Below, piece by piece: positions 26,648-35,829 of a stretch of DNA of 43,615 nucleotides (position 1 is its first letter; each line of letters begins with the position of its first letter). The notes under the pieces were generated by a model that saw nothing but the letters and a program-made list of their open reading frames with translations, was not told where the DNA came from and did not search any database. The DNA comes from CAZCAC01 sp964496575. GTDB taxonomy: Bacteria > Planctomycetota > UBA1135 > GCA-002686595. The DNA is taken from positions 1-43,615 of the forward strand of contig CAZCAC010000070.1 of NCBI GenBank assembly GCA_964496575.1, in the 5' to 3' direction. Both the position numbers and the translations under genes were made by a program.

Positions 26648-29600
26648 TCAGACACTTTCCTCCACCCTCGTCTCGGAGCGCTCCCGATCCGCAGACCCGA
26701 ACATCCGCCCCGCGAGGCGCCCGGGACGCGGGCCGAGCCGCGCCAGGACCGAGCCGACGTCCTCGACCGTCGTGTACCAGACCGGAAGGGCGAGCAGGGT
26801 GAAGGTCGTCGAGGTCGTGAGTCCGCCGATCACGACGACCGCCAGGGAGTCGATGTAAGCCCCGGCGACCGTCGCACCCGCGAGGGCGAGGGGCACGAGC
26901 CCGAAGATCGTGGTGATCGCGGTCATCAGCACCGGGCGTAGCCGGTGGCCGCAGCCGATCAGGAGCGCCTCGACGCGCGGCTTGCCCTCGTGCCTCAGGT
27001 GGTTCACGTGGTCGACCATCACGATCCCGTTGTTGACCACGATGCCGATCAGGATGATCAGCCCGACGAACGCGACCAGGTCGAGTTCGTAGCTGCCGAT
27101 CCAGAGCGCCCAGAGGGCGCCGAAGAACGCGAACGGTAGGGTGATGAGGATGGCGAGCGGCTGCGTGAGCGATTCGAAGAGCGCCGCCATCAGGAGGAGC
27201 ACGACCACCAGCGAGATGAGGACGCCCTTCCACATCGTCTCGAGCGTCTCCTGACGCGAGCGCCCCCACTCGCCGAAGCTCCACCGATAACCCTCCGGCA
27301 GCTTCAGGTTCCGCAGGTGGCTCGTGACCAGGGCCTGGGCTTCGTCCGTCGTCAGCTCGTTGTCGAACTGCACGCTGACGTTGCGAGTCGTCTCGCGGTC
27401 CGTGCGCCGGATCTGCGGAGGAATGCGCGCGAGCTCGAACCGGGCCAGCGAGGAGAGCGGCACGGTCGCTTCGGCCGCGCCCTCGCTCGCGACGGGAATC
27501 GCGAGGTTGCTCAGGACCTGAACACCGCCCTCCTCGAAGCGGTCGGGGACCCCCACGACCATCTCGAGCTCCCCGTGCTCCGCCTGGAACCGGCTCAGCC
27601 TCCGGCCGCGGAACGCGAAGCCGACGGCCTCCGCGATCGTGCGCGGAGAGACGCCGGCCAGCGTCGCGCGGTCCGAGTCGACGAGGATGCGCAGCTCCTT
27701 CTGCCCCTGCGTGTCCGGGCCCCAGACCTCGATCGCCTCGGGGATCTCCGCGAGGCGCCGCTGGACGCCGGAGGCCAGCACCTCGAGGTACTCGGGATCC
27801 TCGCCGGTGATCGAGACGGCGACCATCCGGCGCCCGTCCGAGCCCCGGCGCCGGCGATACCACTCGGACTCGCCGACCTGCAGCTTGACCCCGGGGATCT
27901 CGGGCAGATTCCCCTGGAGCTTCCCCCTCATCGCCGCCAGGGCGTGCTTCGTCGCCTCCTCGCGCGGGAGGTAGAGCCGGATCATCACGCCGCGGTTCTC
28001 GCTGTACCACGAGTACATGCTGTCGAAGCCGAGGTCCTCCTTGCGCTCGTCCAGCCAGGCCTCCACCTGGTCGATGTGTCCCTCCAGCACCTCCACCGTC
28101 GCCGGGTCGTGCACGCGGAAGTTGATCTGGACGCTGTACTGCTGGTCCGACGTATCGCCCGTGATCTCGAGCGCACGCAGCGGCAGCACCGAGGAGGAGG
28201 CGACGGTGAGGAACAGGACCAGGGTCAGGAAGCGGTGTCGCAGGGTCCAGCCGAGCAGCTTCTGGTAGACGGGAGCGATCCTCGAGAGGAGGAACCCGGG
28301 CTTGCGCTTCACCTCCGGCGCGAGGCGCGCCGCGGCGAGCGGGATGAAGGTCAGCGAGACGATCAGCGAGCAGATCACCGCCAGGCAGATCGTCAGCGCG
28401 CTCTGCCGCATGTGGAGCACCATCTCGGTCTTCTCGGCCGTGAACAGCCACGACCAGACGATGATCGTCGTCGCCGTCGAGGCCGTGACGGCCATGGCGA
28501 CGTCGCGGGCGCCCACCTTCGCCGCTTCCCGTGGGGGCATCCCGGCTTCCTGAAGCCGGTGGATGTTCTCCATCACCACGACGGCGTTGTCGACCAGCAT
28601 CCCCACGCCGAGCATCAGGCCCAGCAGGGTCAGCACGTTGAACCCGGCGCCGAGCGCGAGCATGCCGCCGCAGGTGACCACCAGAGAGAAGGGGATCGCG
28701 ATCGCGACGATCAGCGTGCTCCGGACGCGCCGGAGGAAGAAGTAGAGCACGAAGGCGGCCAGGGTACCGCCGAACAGGCCCGCGTTCCGCAGGCCGCCGA
28801 GCGCGTTCCGGATGTGCTCGCCGGCGTTCTCCCAGACGAGCAGGCTGATCCCCGAGAGGGCGGGATCGTTCTCGATCTCCTCGATCTTCTCGATGATCCG
28901 GTCGACCGTCTCGACGGTGTTCGCGGTCGGCTCCTTGAACACGTCGATGCCGACGGCGAAGCGCCGGTCGAGGTGGCGACCGTAGTCGACCTCGGGCTCC
29001 CGGGCCTCGACCGTGGCGACGTCCCGCACGCGCAGCCCTTCGCCCAGCGACAGGTCCCGTACGTCGTCGAGCTCCTCGAAGCGAGCCAGCGTGCGGACGT
29101 TGTAGCGCACGACGTCCCCGCGGATCGAGCCGAGGTCCATGTCGATGTTGGCCGCGTCGATGACGGCGAGCACCTCGTTCGTCGTGATCCCGTGGGCCTC
29201 GAGAGCGTCGAGGTCGATCTCGACGTACACCTCCTGCGGTTCGACGCCGTAGAGGCTCACGCTCGCCACGCCCTTGATGCGCTCGATCGGGCGCTTGATC
29301 CGGCGGTCGAGCAGCTCCCAGGACTCCGACAGGTCGCGCTCCGCGGAGATGCGCCCCTGCAGCATCGCGCCGTCCGCCGGGCCGCTGATCTCGCCCTCGA
29401 CCCGGATGAAGCCGACGCCTTCCGGAAGCCGCGGGCGGGCGCGCTCGACGGCCTCGCGGACCTCCATGTGCTTGACGTCGATGTTCACCGAGCGGTCGAA
29501 CCGCACCGAGACCCGCGCCTGGCCGGAGCTGGCGCGAGTGCTGATTCCCTTGACGTCGGGGATCGTCGCGATCTCTTCCTCGATGGGGATCGCGATCTCG

Positions 29601-29785
29601 CGCAGCGTCTCGAGCGGATGGCTCCCCGCGAAAGGCACCTCGATGTCCATCTCGGGCTCGGCCTCGAGCGGTAGGAAGTCGAGCGGGAGGCGGAAGATCG
29701 CCACGACGCCCAGCACCGTCAGGCAGACGAGCAGCATGCACGTCGCCACGGGGCGCTCGATGACGAGTTCGAGGAGGCGCTTCAC
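26648..29785 (-). CDS. RND efflux permease, second copy of tandem pair
   Basis: The 1045-residue protein has the RND pattern: N-terminal helix (ERPVATCMLLVCLTVLGV), first periplasmic loop, helices 2-6 with LMLGVGMLVDNAVVVMENIHRL, second loop, and C-terminal helices with GLIILIGIVVNNGIVMVDHVN. The helix-4 motif has VDN where the AcrB type has VDD, so only one of the paired proton-relay aspartates is retained, as in several metal or lipid exporters. It starts at GTG 29785, one base after the preceding permease stop. It would sit in the inner membrane with the adaptor at 33114. Substrate cannot be assigned. Confidence 0.92.
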   Translation of the reverse strand: MKRLLELVIERPVATCMLLVCLTVLGVVAIFRLPLDFLPLEAEPEMDIEVPFAGSHPLETLREIAIPIEEEIATIPDVKGISTRASSGQARVSVRFDRSVNIDVKHMEVREAVERARPRLPEGVGFIRVEGEISGPADGAMLQGRISAERDLSESWELLDRRIKRPIERIKGVASVSLYGVEPQEVYVEIDLDALEAHGITTNEVLAVIDAANIDMDLGSIRGDVVRYNVRTLARFEELDDVRDLSLGEGLRVRDVATVEAREPEVDYGRHLDRRFAVGIDVFKEPTANTVETVDRIIEKIEEIENDPALSGISLLVWENAGEHIRNALGGLRNAGLFGGTLAAFVLYFFLRRVRSTLIVAIAIPFSLVVTCGGMLALGAGFNVLTLLGLMLGVGMLVDNAVVVMENIHRLQEAGMPPREAAKVGARDVAMAVTASTATTIIVWSWLFTAEKTEMVLHMRQSALTICLAVICSLIVSLTFIPLAAARLAPEVKRKPGFLLSRIAPVYQKLLGWTLRHRFLTLVLFLTVASSSVLPLRALEITGDTSDQQYSVQINFRVHDPATVEVLEGHIDQVEAWLDERKEDLGFDSMYSWYSENRGVMIRLYLPREEATKHALAAMRGKLQGNLPEIPGVKLQVGESEWYRRRRGSDGRRMVAVSITGEDPEYLEVLASGVQRRLAEIPEAIEVWGPDTQGQKELRILVDSDRATLAGVSPRTIAEAVGFAFRGRRLSRFQAEHGELEMVVGVPDRFEEGGVQVLSNLAIPVASEGAAEATVPLSSLARFELARIPPQIRRTDRETTRNVSVQFDNELTTDEAQALVTSHLRNLKLPEGYRWSFGEWGRSRQETLETMWKGVLISLVVVLLLMAALFESLTQPLAILITLPFAFFGALWALWIGSYELDLVAFVGLIILIGIVVNNGIVMVDHVNHLRHEGKPRVEALLIGCGHRLRPVLMTAITTIFGLVPLALAGATVAGAYIDSLAVVVIGGLTTSTTFTLLALPVWYTTVEDVGSVLARLGPRPGRLAGRMFGSADRERSETRVEESV

Positions 29786-29786
29786 G

Positions 29787-32700
29787 TCACCTCCCCAACG
29801 GGCCCGCGGCCCCGGCCTCCAGCGCTTCGCCTTCTGCGACCGTACCGATCGGGCGCAGGCGTCCCTTCGCGCGGCTCATCACCCGGTAGGTGCAAGGGAT
29901 CACGAACAGGGTGAGCAGGGTCGCCACGGTGAGCCCCCCGATCACCGTGATCGCCATCGGCCGCCGGAGCTCGTCGCCCGCGCCCAGCCCGAGGGCCATC
30001 GGCAGGAGCGCGAGCACCGTCGTCGCGGTCGTCATCAGGATCGGACGCAGCCGCTCGGCGCCGGACGCGACGATCGCGTTTCCCAGCTCCTCGCCGGCGC
30101 GGCGTCGGCGGTTGATCGCGTCGACGAGCACGATCGCGTTGTTGACGACGATGCCCGCCAGCATCACGGCGCCGATGAGGGCCAGGACGCTGATCCCGGA
30201 GTCGGTGATCACGAGCGCGGCGATCACGCCGATCGCGCCGAGCGGCACGGTGAACAGGATGACGAAGGGGTGCACGAGCGACTCGAACTGCATCGCCATC
30301 ACCACGAAGACGAGGAAGACCGCCAGGGCGAGCGCGAGCAGCAGGCTGTTCAGGGATCGGTTCAGCTCGTCGCTCTGTCCGCCGATCTCGGCGAACGCGC
30401 CTTCCGGCAGCTCGGCCGAGGCCACGGCGGCCCCGATCTCCTCGAGGATGCGCCCGAGCTCGCGCGCGCTCGCGTCCGCCGTGACCCGGGCGACGCGAGC
30501 CCCGCCCGCCCGGTAGATCGCCGCGGGGCCCCGCCCGATCGACACCTCCGCGACCGCCGAGATCGGGACCGAGGTCCCGCCGGGGAGCCGCAGGTCCAGC
30601 TCGCGCACGGCCGAGGCGCGGTCGCGGTCGGCCTCGCTCGCCCGCAGCCGGATGTCCAGCAGCTCCTCGCGCTCGCGGAACTCACCGACCAGCCGTCCGC
30701 GGATCTGCGACGCCAGCGCCCGACTGAGGGTGTCGGCGGGAATCCCGAGCGCCGCGCAGCGCTCGCGGTCCGGGAGGATCCTCACCTCCGGACTCCCGGG
30801 CTCGACCGTCGTCGCGACGTCGCGCGTCCCCTCGACGGCGGCGACGAGCGCGACCACCTCCGCGGAAGCGCGCTCGAGCACTTCCAGCTCCTCGGCGAAG
30901 ATCTTCACCTCCACGGGCGCCTGCATCGACAGCACCGACGGGTGCACGAGCTCGTGCTCGAGCCGCGGGTAGGCCGCGAGCAGCTCGCGCACGCGGGCGA
31001 CCGCTGCCGCTTCATCGTCCGGCGTCGCCTCGGCGGGCAGCACGAAGTTGACCTGCGCGAGGTTCTCCCCGAGCGTCTGCCGGCCGGAGGCGGTCGAGGG
31101 GAGGCTGCCGACCACCGAGAACACGCGCGCGAACCGGGGGTCGGTGGCGAGGCGCTCCTCGATACCGGCCACCACGTCCGAGGTGCTCTCGAGCGTCGTC
31201 TCCTCGGGGAACCGGAACTGGAACGCGAACTCGCCCTGCGCGAGGTCGGGAACCAAGTTCGTTCCGAGCCGCTCGCCGACGTGGATCGCTCCCGCGAAGA
31301 GGCCGAAGGTGACCGGAAGCACGAGCCAGCGCGCACGCAGCGCCCCGCGCAGCATCGGGAGGTAGGCCCTCGTGACCTGCTCGAAGGCGCGGGCCAGCGG
31401 CCAGGTCACGAAGTGGAAGACCGACGAGGCGGCCCACCAGACTCCGGCGACGACACCGAGCACGATCGCGAACACGAGGCGCACCGGCAGGAGCAGGACG
31501 GTGAGCGCGCGGCTTGCCCAGTGCTTCCCGTTTCCGATCGGAGGCAGGACGAAGATGCCGAGGTCGAGCGTGAAGGGCAGGTCCTCGCGCCCCGCCGCTC
31601 CGCGGTCCCAGGGAAACAGCGTCTCTCCGCCGACTCGCCCGATCCGCTTCGGATCGAACGAGGAGAGCGTCGGGATCACCGTGAGCGAGACGAGGAGCGA
31701 GGCGGCCAGCGAGAGGCACACGGTCAGCGCCAGGTCGTGGAAGAGCTGGCCCGCGACGCCGGCGACGAAGACGATGGGCAGGAAGACCGAGACGGTGGTG
31801 AGCGTGGCCGCCGTGACGGCCCCGGTCACCTCGCCCGCCCCCTTCGCGGCCGCCTCGCGCCTCGACAGACCCGCGCGCCGGTGGCGGTCGATCGCCTCGA
31901 GAACGACGATCGAGTTGTCGACCAGCATCCCGACGCCGAGCGCCAGTCCACCGAGCGACATGATGTTGAGCGTCACGCCCGCCTGGGCCAGGGGCAGGAA
32001 GGTCCCGACCACCGACGCGGGAATGGAGATCGCGATGATCGACGTCGCCAGGAGGTCGCGCAGAAAGAAGTAGAGCACCAGGACCGCCAGGATGCCGCCG
32101 ATCAGCGCCGCCGAGAGGACCTGTCCCACCGCCTCGCCGATGTAGGTCGACTGGTCGTCGAGCAGCGAGAGCTCCATGCCCTCGGGGAGGTCCGCCTGGA
32201 GTCGCAAGAGCTCCTCGCGGATCGCGGCCGCGACGCTCATCGTGTTCGCCGAGCCCTCGCGGTGGAGCGCGAGCTCGACGCCCTCCCGCCCGGCGCTGCG
32301 CGTGATGACATCCCGATCGCGGTGCCCGCGCACCACGCGCGCGACGTCCTCGACGCGCACCCGCCCCTCCGCGGTCTCGCGCACGATCGTGCGCCGGATC
32401 TGGTCGAGGTCGTCGAACTCGTGCAGCGTGCGCACGAGGTAGATCGCGCCCCAGTCCTCGACCGTGCCCCCGGGCCGGTTCACGTTCTCCGCCTCCAGCG
32501 CGACGGCGACGTCGTCGAGCGTCAGACCCATCGTGGCCAGCCGGTCGATGTCCACGTCGACGCGGACCTCCGGGTCGAAGCCCCCGCGGACCTTGGCGGC
32601 CGCCACGCCGCGCAGCGCCTCGAGGCGCGGCTTGATCCAGCGCTCGGCGAGCTGGCGCAGGTCGTCGAGGGGGCGCTCCCCGGTCAACGAGAGTCGGACG

Positions 32701-33107
32701 ATCGGGTCGAGCGAGGGGTCGAAGCGCAGGACGCGCGGGATGTCCGCCTCGAGCGGCAGCCGCACCAGCCCGAGCTTCTCCCGAACGTCCAGCGAGGCGA
32801 AGTCCATCGGCTCGCCCCACTCGAATTCGAGGACGACCTCGGAGATGCCGGCGCGCGACGTGCTGCGCAGGTCGCGCACGCCGGGAATCACGCCGACCGC
32901 CTCCTCGAGGGGCTTCGTGACGAACTGCTCGACCGAGTCGGGCGCGGCGTCGGGGTACTCGGTCTGGATGGTGAGCGTCGGGTAGGAGACGTCCGGCAGG
33001 AGCTCGACGGGGAGCCCGCCGATCGACAGGAAGCCGAAGACGGCCACCGCGATCGTCCCCATCAGGATCGTGACGGGGCGCCGGACGGCGAGGTCGGGGA
33101 GCGCCAC
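29787..33107 (-). CDS. RND efflux permease, first copy of tandem pair
   Basis: The 1106-residue protein is a second RND transporter: N-terminal VRRPVTILMGTIAVAVFGF, helix 4 LALGVGMLVDNSIVVLEAIDRH, C-terminal LIGAVMLAGIVVNNAIVLVDAINRR. It has about 60 more residues than its partner, mainly in the middle, where KHWASRALTVLLLPVRLVFAIVLGVV adds hydrophobic sequence between halves. Like its partner it has VDN in helix 4. The GTG start at 33107 lies 6 nt after the adaptor stop. Two different permeases behind one adaptor recall heteromeric pumps of the MdtBC type; this is an inference from order only. Confidence 0.92.
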   Translation of the reverse strand: MALPDLAVRRPVTILMGTIAVAVFGFLSIGGLPVELLPDVSYPTLTIQTEYPDAAPDSVEQFVTKPLEEAVGVIPGVRDLRSTSRAGISEVVLEFEWGEPMDFASLDVREKLGLVRLPLEADIPRVLRFDPSLDPIVRLSLTGERPLDDLRQLAERWIKPRLEALRGVAAAKVRGGFDPEVRVDVDIDRLATMGLTLDDVAVALEAENVNRPGGTVEDWGAIYLVRTLHEFDDLDQIRRTIVRETAEGRVRVEDVARVVRGHRDRDVITRSAGREGVELALHREGSANTMSVAAAIREELLRLQADLPEGMELSLLDDQSTYIGEAVGQVLSAALIGGILAVLVLYFFLRDLLATSIIAISIPASVVGTFLPLAQAGVTLNIMSLGGLALGVGMLVDNSIVVLEAIDRHRRAGLSRREAAAKGAGEVTGAVTAATLTTVSVFLPIVFVAGVAGQLFHDLALTVCLSLAASLLVSLTVIPTLSSFDPKRIGRVGGETLFPWDRGAAGREDLPFTLDLGIFVLPPIGNGKHWASRALTVLLLPVRLVFAIVLGVVAGVWWAASSVFHFVTWPLARAFEQVTRAYLPMLRGALRARWLVLPVTFGLFAGAIHVGERLGTNLVPDLAQGEFAFQFRFPEETTLESTSDVVAGIEERLATDPRFARVFSVVGSLPSTASGRQTLGENLAQVNFVLPAEATPDDEAAAVARVRELLAAYPRLEHELVHPSVLSMQAPVEVKIFAEELEVLERASAEVVALVAAVEGTRDVATTVEPGSPEVRILPDRERCAALGIPADTLSRALASQIRGRLVGEFREREELLDIRLRASEADRDRASAVRELDLRLPGGTSVPISAVAEVSIGRGPAAIYRAGGARVARVTADASARELGRILEEIGAAVASAELPEGAFAEIGGQSDELNRSLNSLLLALALAVFLVFVVMAMQFESLVHPFVILFTVPLGAIGVIAALVITDSGISVLALIGAVMLAGIVVNNAIVLVDAINRRRRAGEELGNAIVASGAERLRPILMTTATTVLALLPMALGLGAGDELRRPMAITVIGGLTVATLLTLFVIPCTYRVMSRAKGRLRPIGTVAEGEALEAGAAGPLGR

Positions 33108-33113
33108 GAGCCG

Positions 33114-34268
33114 CTACTCCGAGCCGGAAGTCGACACGGCTTCGCCGGTCGCTTCCTCGTCGCCTTCGCTCGAAGCTCCGCCCCTTTGCTCGATGATCTT
33201 TATGGGCGCGCCGTCGGACAGCGCCGACGCGCCGAGGACGACGAGCGGATCTCCCACCTCGAGGTTGCGCTCTCCGACCGTGCCGGAGATCGCGACTCGA
33301 TCGTCCTCCTCGTAGCCCAGCACGACCTCGACCGCCTCGACGGCGTCCCCGGCCTTCGTCGCCCGGTAGACGAGCCACCGCCGACCCTCGGCGACGAGCG
33401 CCGACCGCGGGACGATCAGCGCGTTCTCGTGCACGTCCGTGATGATCTCGACCTCGACGAAGGCGCCGGGGCGGAGCGCGACGGCGTGCTCGACGGCGAC
33501 GGTGACCTTCACCGTCCCGGTCGCCGCGTCGACGACCGGCGCGAGGCGTTCGATGCGCGCCTCCACGGGCTCTTCCAGCGAGTCCGCGCCGAGGTAGACG
33601 TTCTGCCCCGCCGCCAGGCTGGCGACGTGTCGCTCCGGGACTCTCACGTCGGCGTACAGCGGCTCGACGTCGGCGAGGTCGTAGATCGGCGTGCCGTCGC
33701 TGACCGTCGCGCCGACGTCGAGGTGGCGCAGGACCACGATCCCGTCGAACGGCGACTCGATCGTCGTGCGCTCGAGCTCGAGCCGCGCGAGGTCGAGGCT
33801 GTGCTTCGCTTCCCGCGCCTCGCGCTTCACGATCTCCACGTCGTTCTGGCTGACGATCGCCTGCTCGCTGAGCTCGGACAGCCGCTCCAGCTCCCGGTTC
33901 TTGATCTTCTCGATCTCCTCGTACCGGTCGACCGCGAGCACCTGCTCGTCGTCCTCGAGGCGGGCGATCGTCTGATTCGCCGAGACCGTGTCCCCCTCCT
34001 CGACGAGCAGCTCCTCGAGGACTCCGCGCGTCCGGGAGGTGACGGTCGCGCTCTTCTCGGCGCGCAGCGTGGCGCTGGTCGAGTAGGACAGCGCGATGTC
34101 GCCGCGCGTCACCGGCGCGACGGCGACGGAGATCGCCTCGACGGCCCCGCCCCCGGGACCCGCACCGTCTCCCTCGCCCGACCCCGCGGCCTGAAGCCCG
34201 CAGGCGGGGGCGAGGATCAGGGTCGGGAGTATTCCGATCCAGGGCCGGGTCGTCTTGGGTGTCCTCAT
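33114..34268 (-). CDS. RND periplasmic adaptor (membrane fusion) lipoprotein
   Basis: The 384-residue protein begins with a lipoprotein-type signal (LPTLILAPACGLQ; Cys23 in an APAC box). It then has the adaptor layout: a lipoyl-like half (LRAEKSATVTSRTRGVLEELLVEEGDTV), an alpha-helical hairpin (ELERLSELSEQAIVSQNDVEI), the second lipoyl half (TTIESPFDGIVVLRHLDVGATV), and beta-barrel and membrane-proximal domains (VEARIERLAPVVD, ENALIVPRSALV). It links the inner-membrane pump to an outer-membrane channel. No TolC-like gene is in the window. It is the first gene of the operon and overlaps neither neighbour. An acidic Ser-rich tail (EGDEEATGEAVSTSGSE) is unusual. Confidence 0.9.
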   Translation of the reverse strand: MRTPKTTRPWIGILPTLILAPACGLQAAGSGEGDGAGPGGGAVEAISVAVAPVTRGDIALSYSTSATLRAEKSATVTSRTRGVLEELLVEEGDTVSANQTIARLEDDEQVLAVDRYEEIEKIKNRELERLSELSEQAIVSQNDVEIVKREAREAKHSLDLARLELERTTIESPFDGIVVLRHLDVGATVSDGTPIYDLADVEPLYADVRVPERHVASLAAGQNVYLGADSLEEPVEARIERLAPVVDAATGTVKVTVAVEHAVALRPGAFVEVEIITDVHENALIVPRSALVAEGRRWLVYRATKAGDAVEAVEVVLGYEEDDRVAISGTVGERNLEVGDPLVVLGASALSDGAPIKIIEQRGGASSEGDEEATGEAVSTSGSE

Positions 34269-34691
34269 CGGGGCGTCTGGGGGTGGAAGCGTGGCCTGTC
34301 GTGCGCTTTGGCCGCACGCCGTCGGGAGCGCCGGATCGGCATCGTCGCGCCCGGCGATGATATCAGACGCCGGGCTCGACTCGATGTCCGACTGAGTCCG
34401 TGGCCACTCCGTGACCGGATGCAAGGATCTTCAGAATCCCTGGGATGACCTCGCCAGAGGGACTCGGGCCCGGACGGGAGCGCGAGCCGACCCTGTCGTA
34501 TCTAAAAAGTTAATCGATCCTCGACACCGGACGGCGCATGGGGTGGGGACCGTTTCCGTGGCTCGATTCTGGTCGAGGCCTCGGAGGACCTCTACGCCAC
34601 GGGGAATCCGTTGGCCGGGCAGGCTCCGTGGAGGCCGGAATGCGACCCGAGGATCGCTGGTCCGGTACATCGGGTTCCGTATCCTCCGGAT
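34269..34691. other. 423-bp intergenic region between divergent genes
   Basis: This is the only gene-free stretch of more than 300 bp outside the repeat region. It must hold the promoters of the efflux operon (leftward) and of the CBM9-like lipoprotein gene (rightward). A comparatively AT-rich patch lies near 34500-34515. No clear hairpin, tRNA or short gene was recognised. Confidence 0.5.
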
Positions 34692-35762
34692 ATGAGACCA
34701 AGACTCACCCGAGCTACCGCCGTCGGTCTGGTGACGGCTTCCATTCTCACCGGTTGCAGCGAGAGCGCGTCTCCTGTTCCGATCGATCCGAATGGCCCGC
34801 CCGTCGCCATTCGTCCGGAGCATCTCACCGTTCAGCCATCGACCGGACCACTCACGCACGTACGGGTACAGAACCTGCACGACGCCAGGTACGAAGGGAC
34901 GATCCACGTCACCCCTCCCGGCGGCTGGAAGCTCGATTCGACGAGCAAGCCCGTCACGATCGAGCCGGGCGCGCTCGCGCGTGTGGCCTTCGCGATCGAG
35001 AAGGGCACCGACTCGCCCGACAACACCTACCGGATGAACGTGCGCGCGGTCGGAGGCGACAGAGAGGTGGTCTGGGACGGTTCGGTGGTCGCGGTCACCT
35101 CGCCCTACATGACGCCCGAGATCGACGGCGAGGTCGATGAGTGGGACGATGCCGTGCCCTTCGTCTTCGAGGCCGGGGGCAAGGCGACAACCGTCAGCTC
35201 GTACTGGAACAGGCGCCATCTGTCGCTGCTCGTAGCCGTGGTCGAGGACACGCACACCCCGATGACCAGCACGCCTGCACCGTTCGATGCGGTGCAAATT
35301 GCCCTGGCCAGAGGCGAGGCCGTCACTCCCCGCAGTTCATCCGAGCCCTCTCAACGCTACGAGCTGCTGATTGCGGCCACGGACTCGGGCGGAAAGTGCT
35401 TCCTGCTCATCGAGCCCGGCGACCCACTCACGGTGGCCGAGCAGTCCAGACCGCTGAAGGGTCTGGAGGTGGACGATGCCAGGGTCTTCGTGGTGCGCCG
35501 AGATGGAAAGACTCACTACGAGTGCGCGATTCCGCTGAAGCGGATGCCAGGAATTCGGGCGGAACCCGGACGCGAACACTGTTTTTCGATCCTGGTGCAC
35601 GACCCCGACGGTACGGGCATCCGCGACTGGGGTGCAGCCGCCGGTCTCTGGCCCTGGCAGCGGAATGCGCTGGCATGGTGCCGGTGGCAGGGAGCCGCCT
35701 GGCCCGAGGCACCGCTCTACGACAGCAAGATAGAATGGGCCTTCTGCAGTTCCAGGCGGTAG
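34692..35762 (+). CDS. CBM9-like lipoprotein
   Basis: The 356-residue protein has a lipoprotein signal (LVTASILTGCSES; Cys22). Residues about 45-125 look like a beta-sandwich of the NEW3/NPCBM-associated kind (HVRVQNLHDARYEGTIHVTPPGGW). From about residue 135 a CBM9/DOMON-like domain begins with EIDGEVDEWDDAVPFVF, then YWNRRHLSLLVAVVEDTH, and ends near YDSKIEWAFC. CBM9-type domains bind carbohydrates or serve as extracytoplasmic interaction modules. It is probably anchored to an outer or periplasmic membrane face. The FIST lipoprotein gene follows 67 bp downstream, suggesting co-expression. No good Shine-Dalgarno precedes the ATG. Confidence 0.72.
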   Translation: MRPRLTRATAVGLVTASILTGCSESASPVPIDPNGPPVAIRPEHLTVQPSTGPLTHVRVQNLHDARYEGTIHVTPPGGWKLDSTSKPVTIEPGALARVAFAIEKGTDSPDNTYRMNVRAVGGDREVVWDGSVVAVTSPYMTPEIDGEVDEWDDAVPFVFEAGGKATTVSSYWNRRHLSLLVAVVEDTHTPMTSTPAPFDAVQIALARGEAVTPRSSSEPSQRYELLIAATDSGGKCFLLIEPGDPLTVAEQSRPLKGLEVDDARVFVVRRDGKTHYECAIPLKRMPGIRAEPGREHCFSILVHDPDGTGIRDWGAAAGLWPWQRNALAWCRWQGAAWPEAPLYDSKIEWAFCSSRR

Positions 35763-35829
35763 CCTGCCCGTACTCTCATCTTCGATCTGGACCTCACGCC
35801 ACCTCTGGGCACGGGAAGGAAGTCACTCG

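Noticed and set aside
29274..34448. Very long open frame on the plus strand across the RND operon
   Set aside because: It runs antisense to three genes with clear family motifs, is rich in Arg/Asp/Gly-type shadow composition, and shows no domain. It is a by-product of high GC.
34655..34681. GTACATCGGGTTCCGTAT resembling an end of the palindromic element
   Set aside because: It needs a 2-base gap to align and has no partner arm nearby, so chance likeness is likely.
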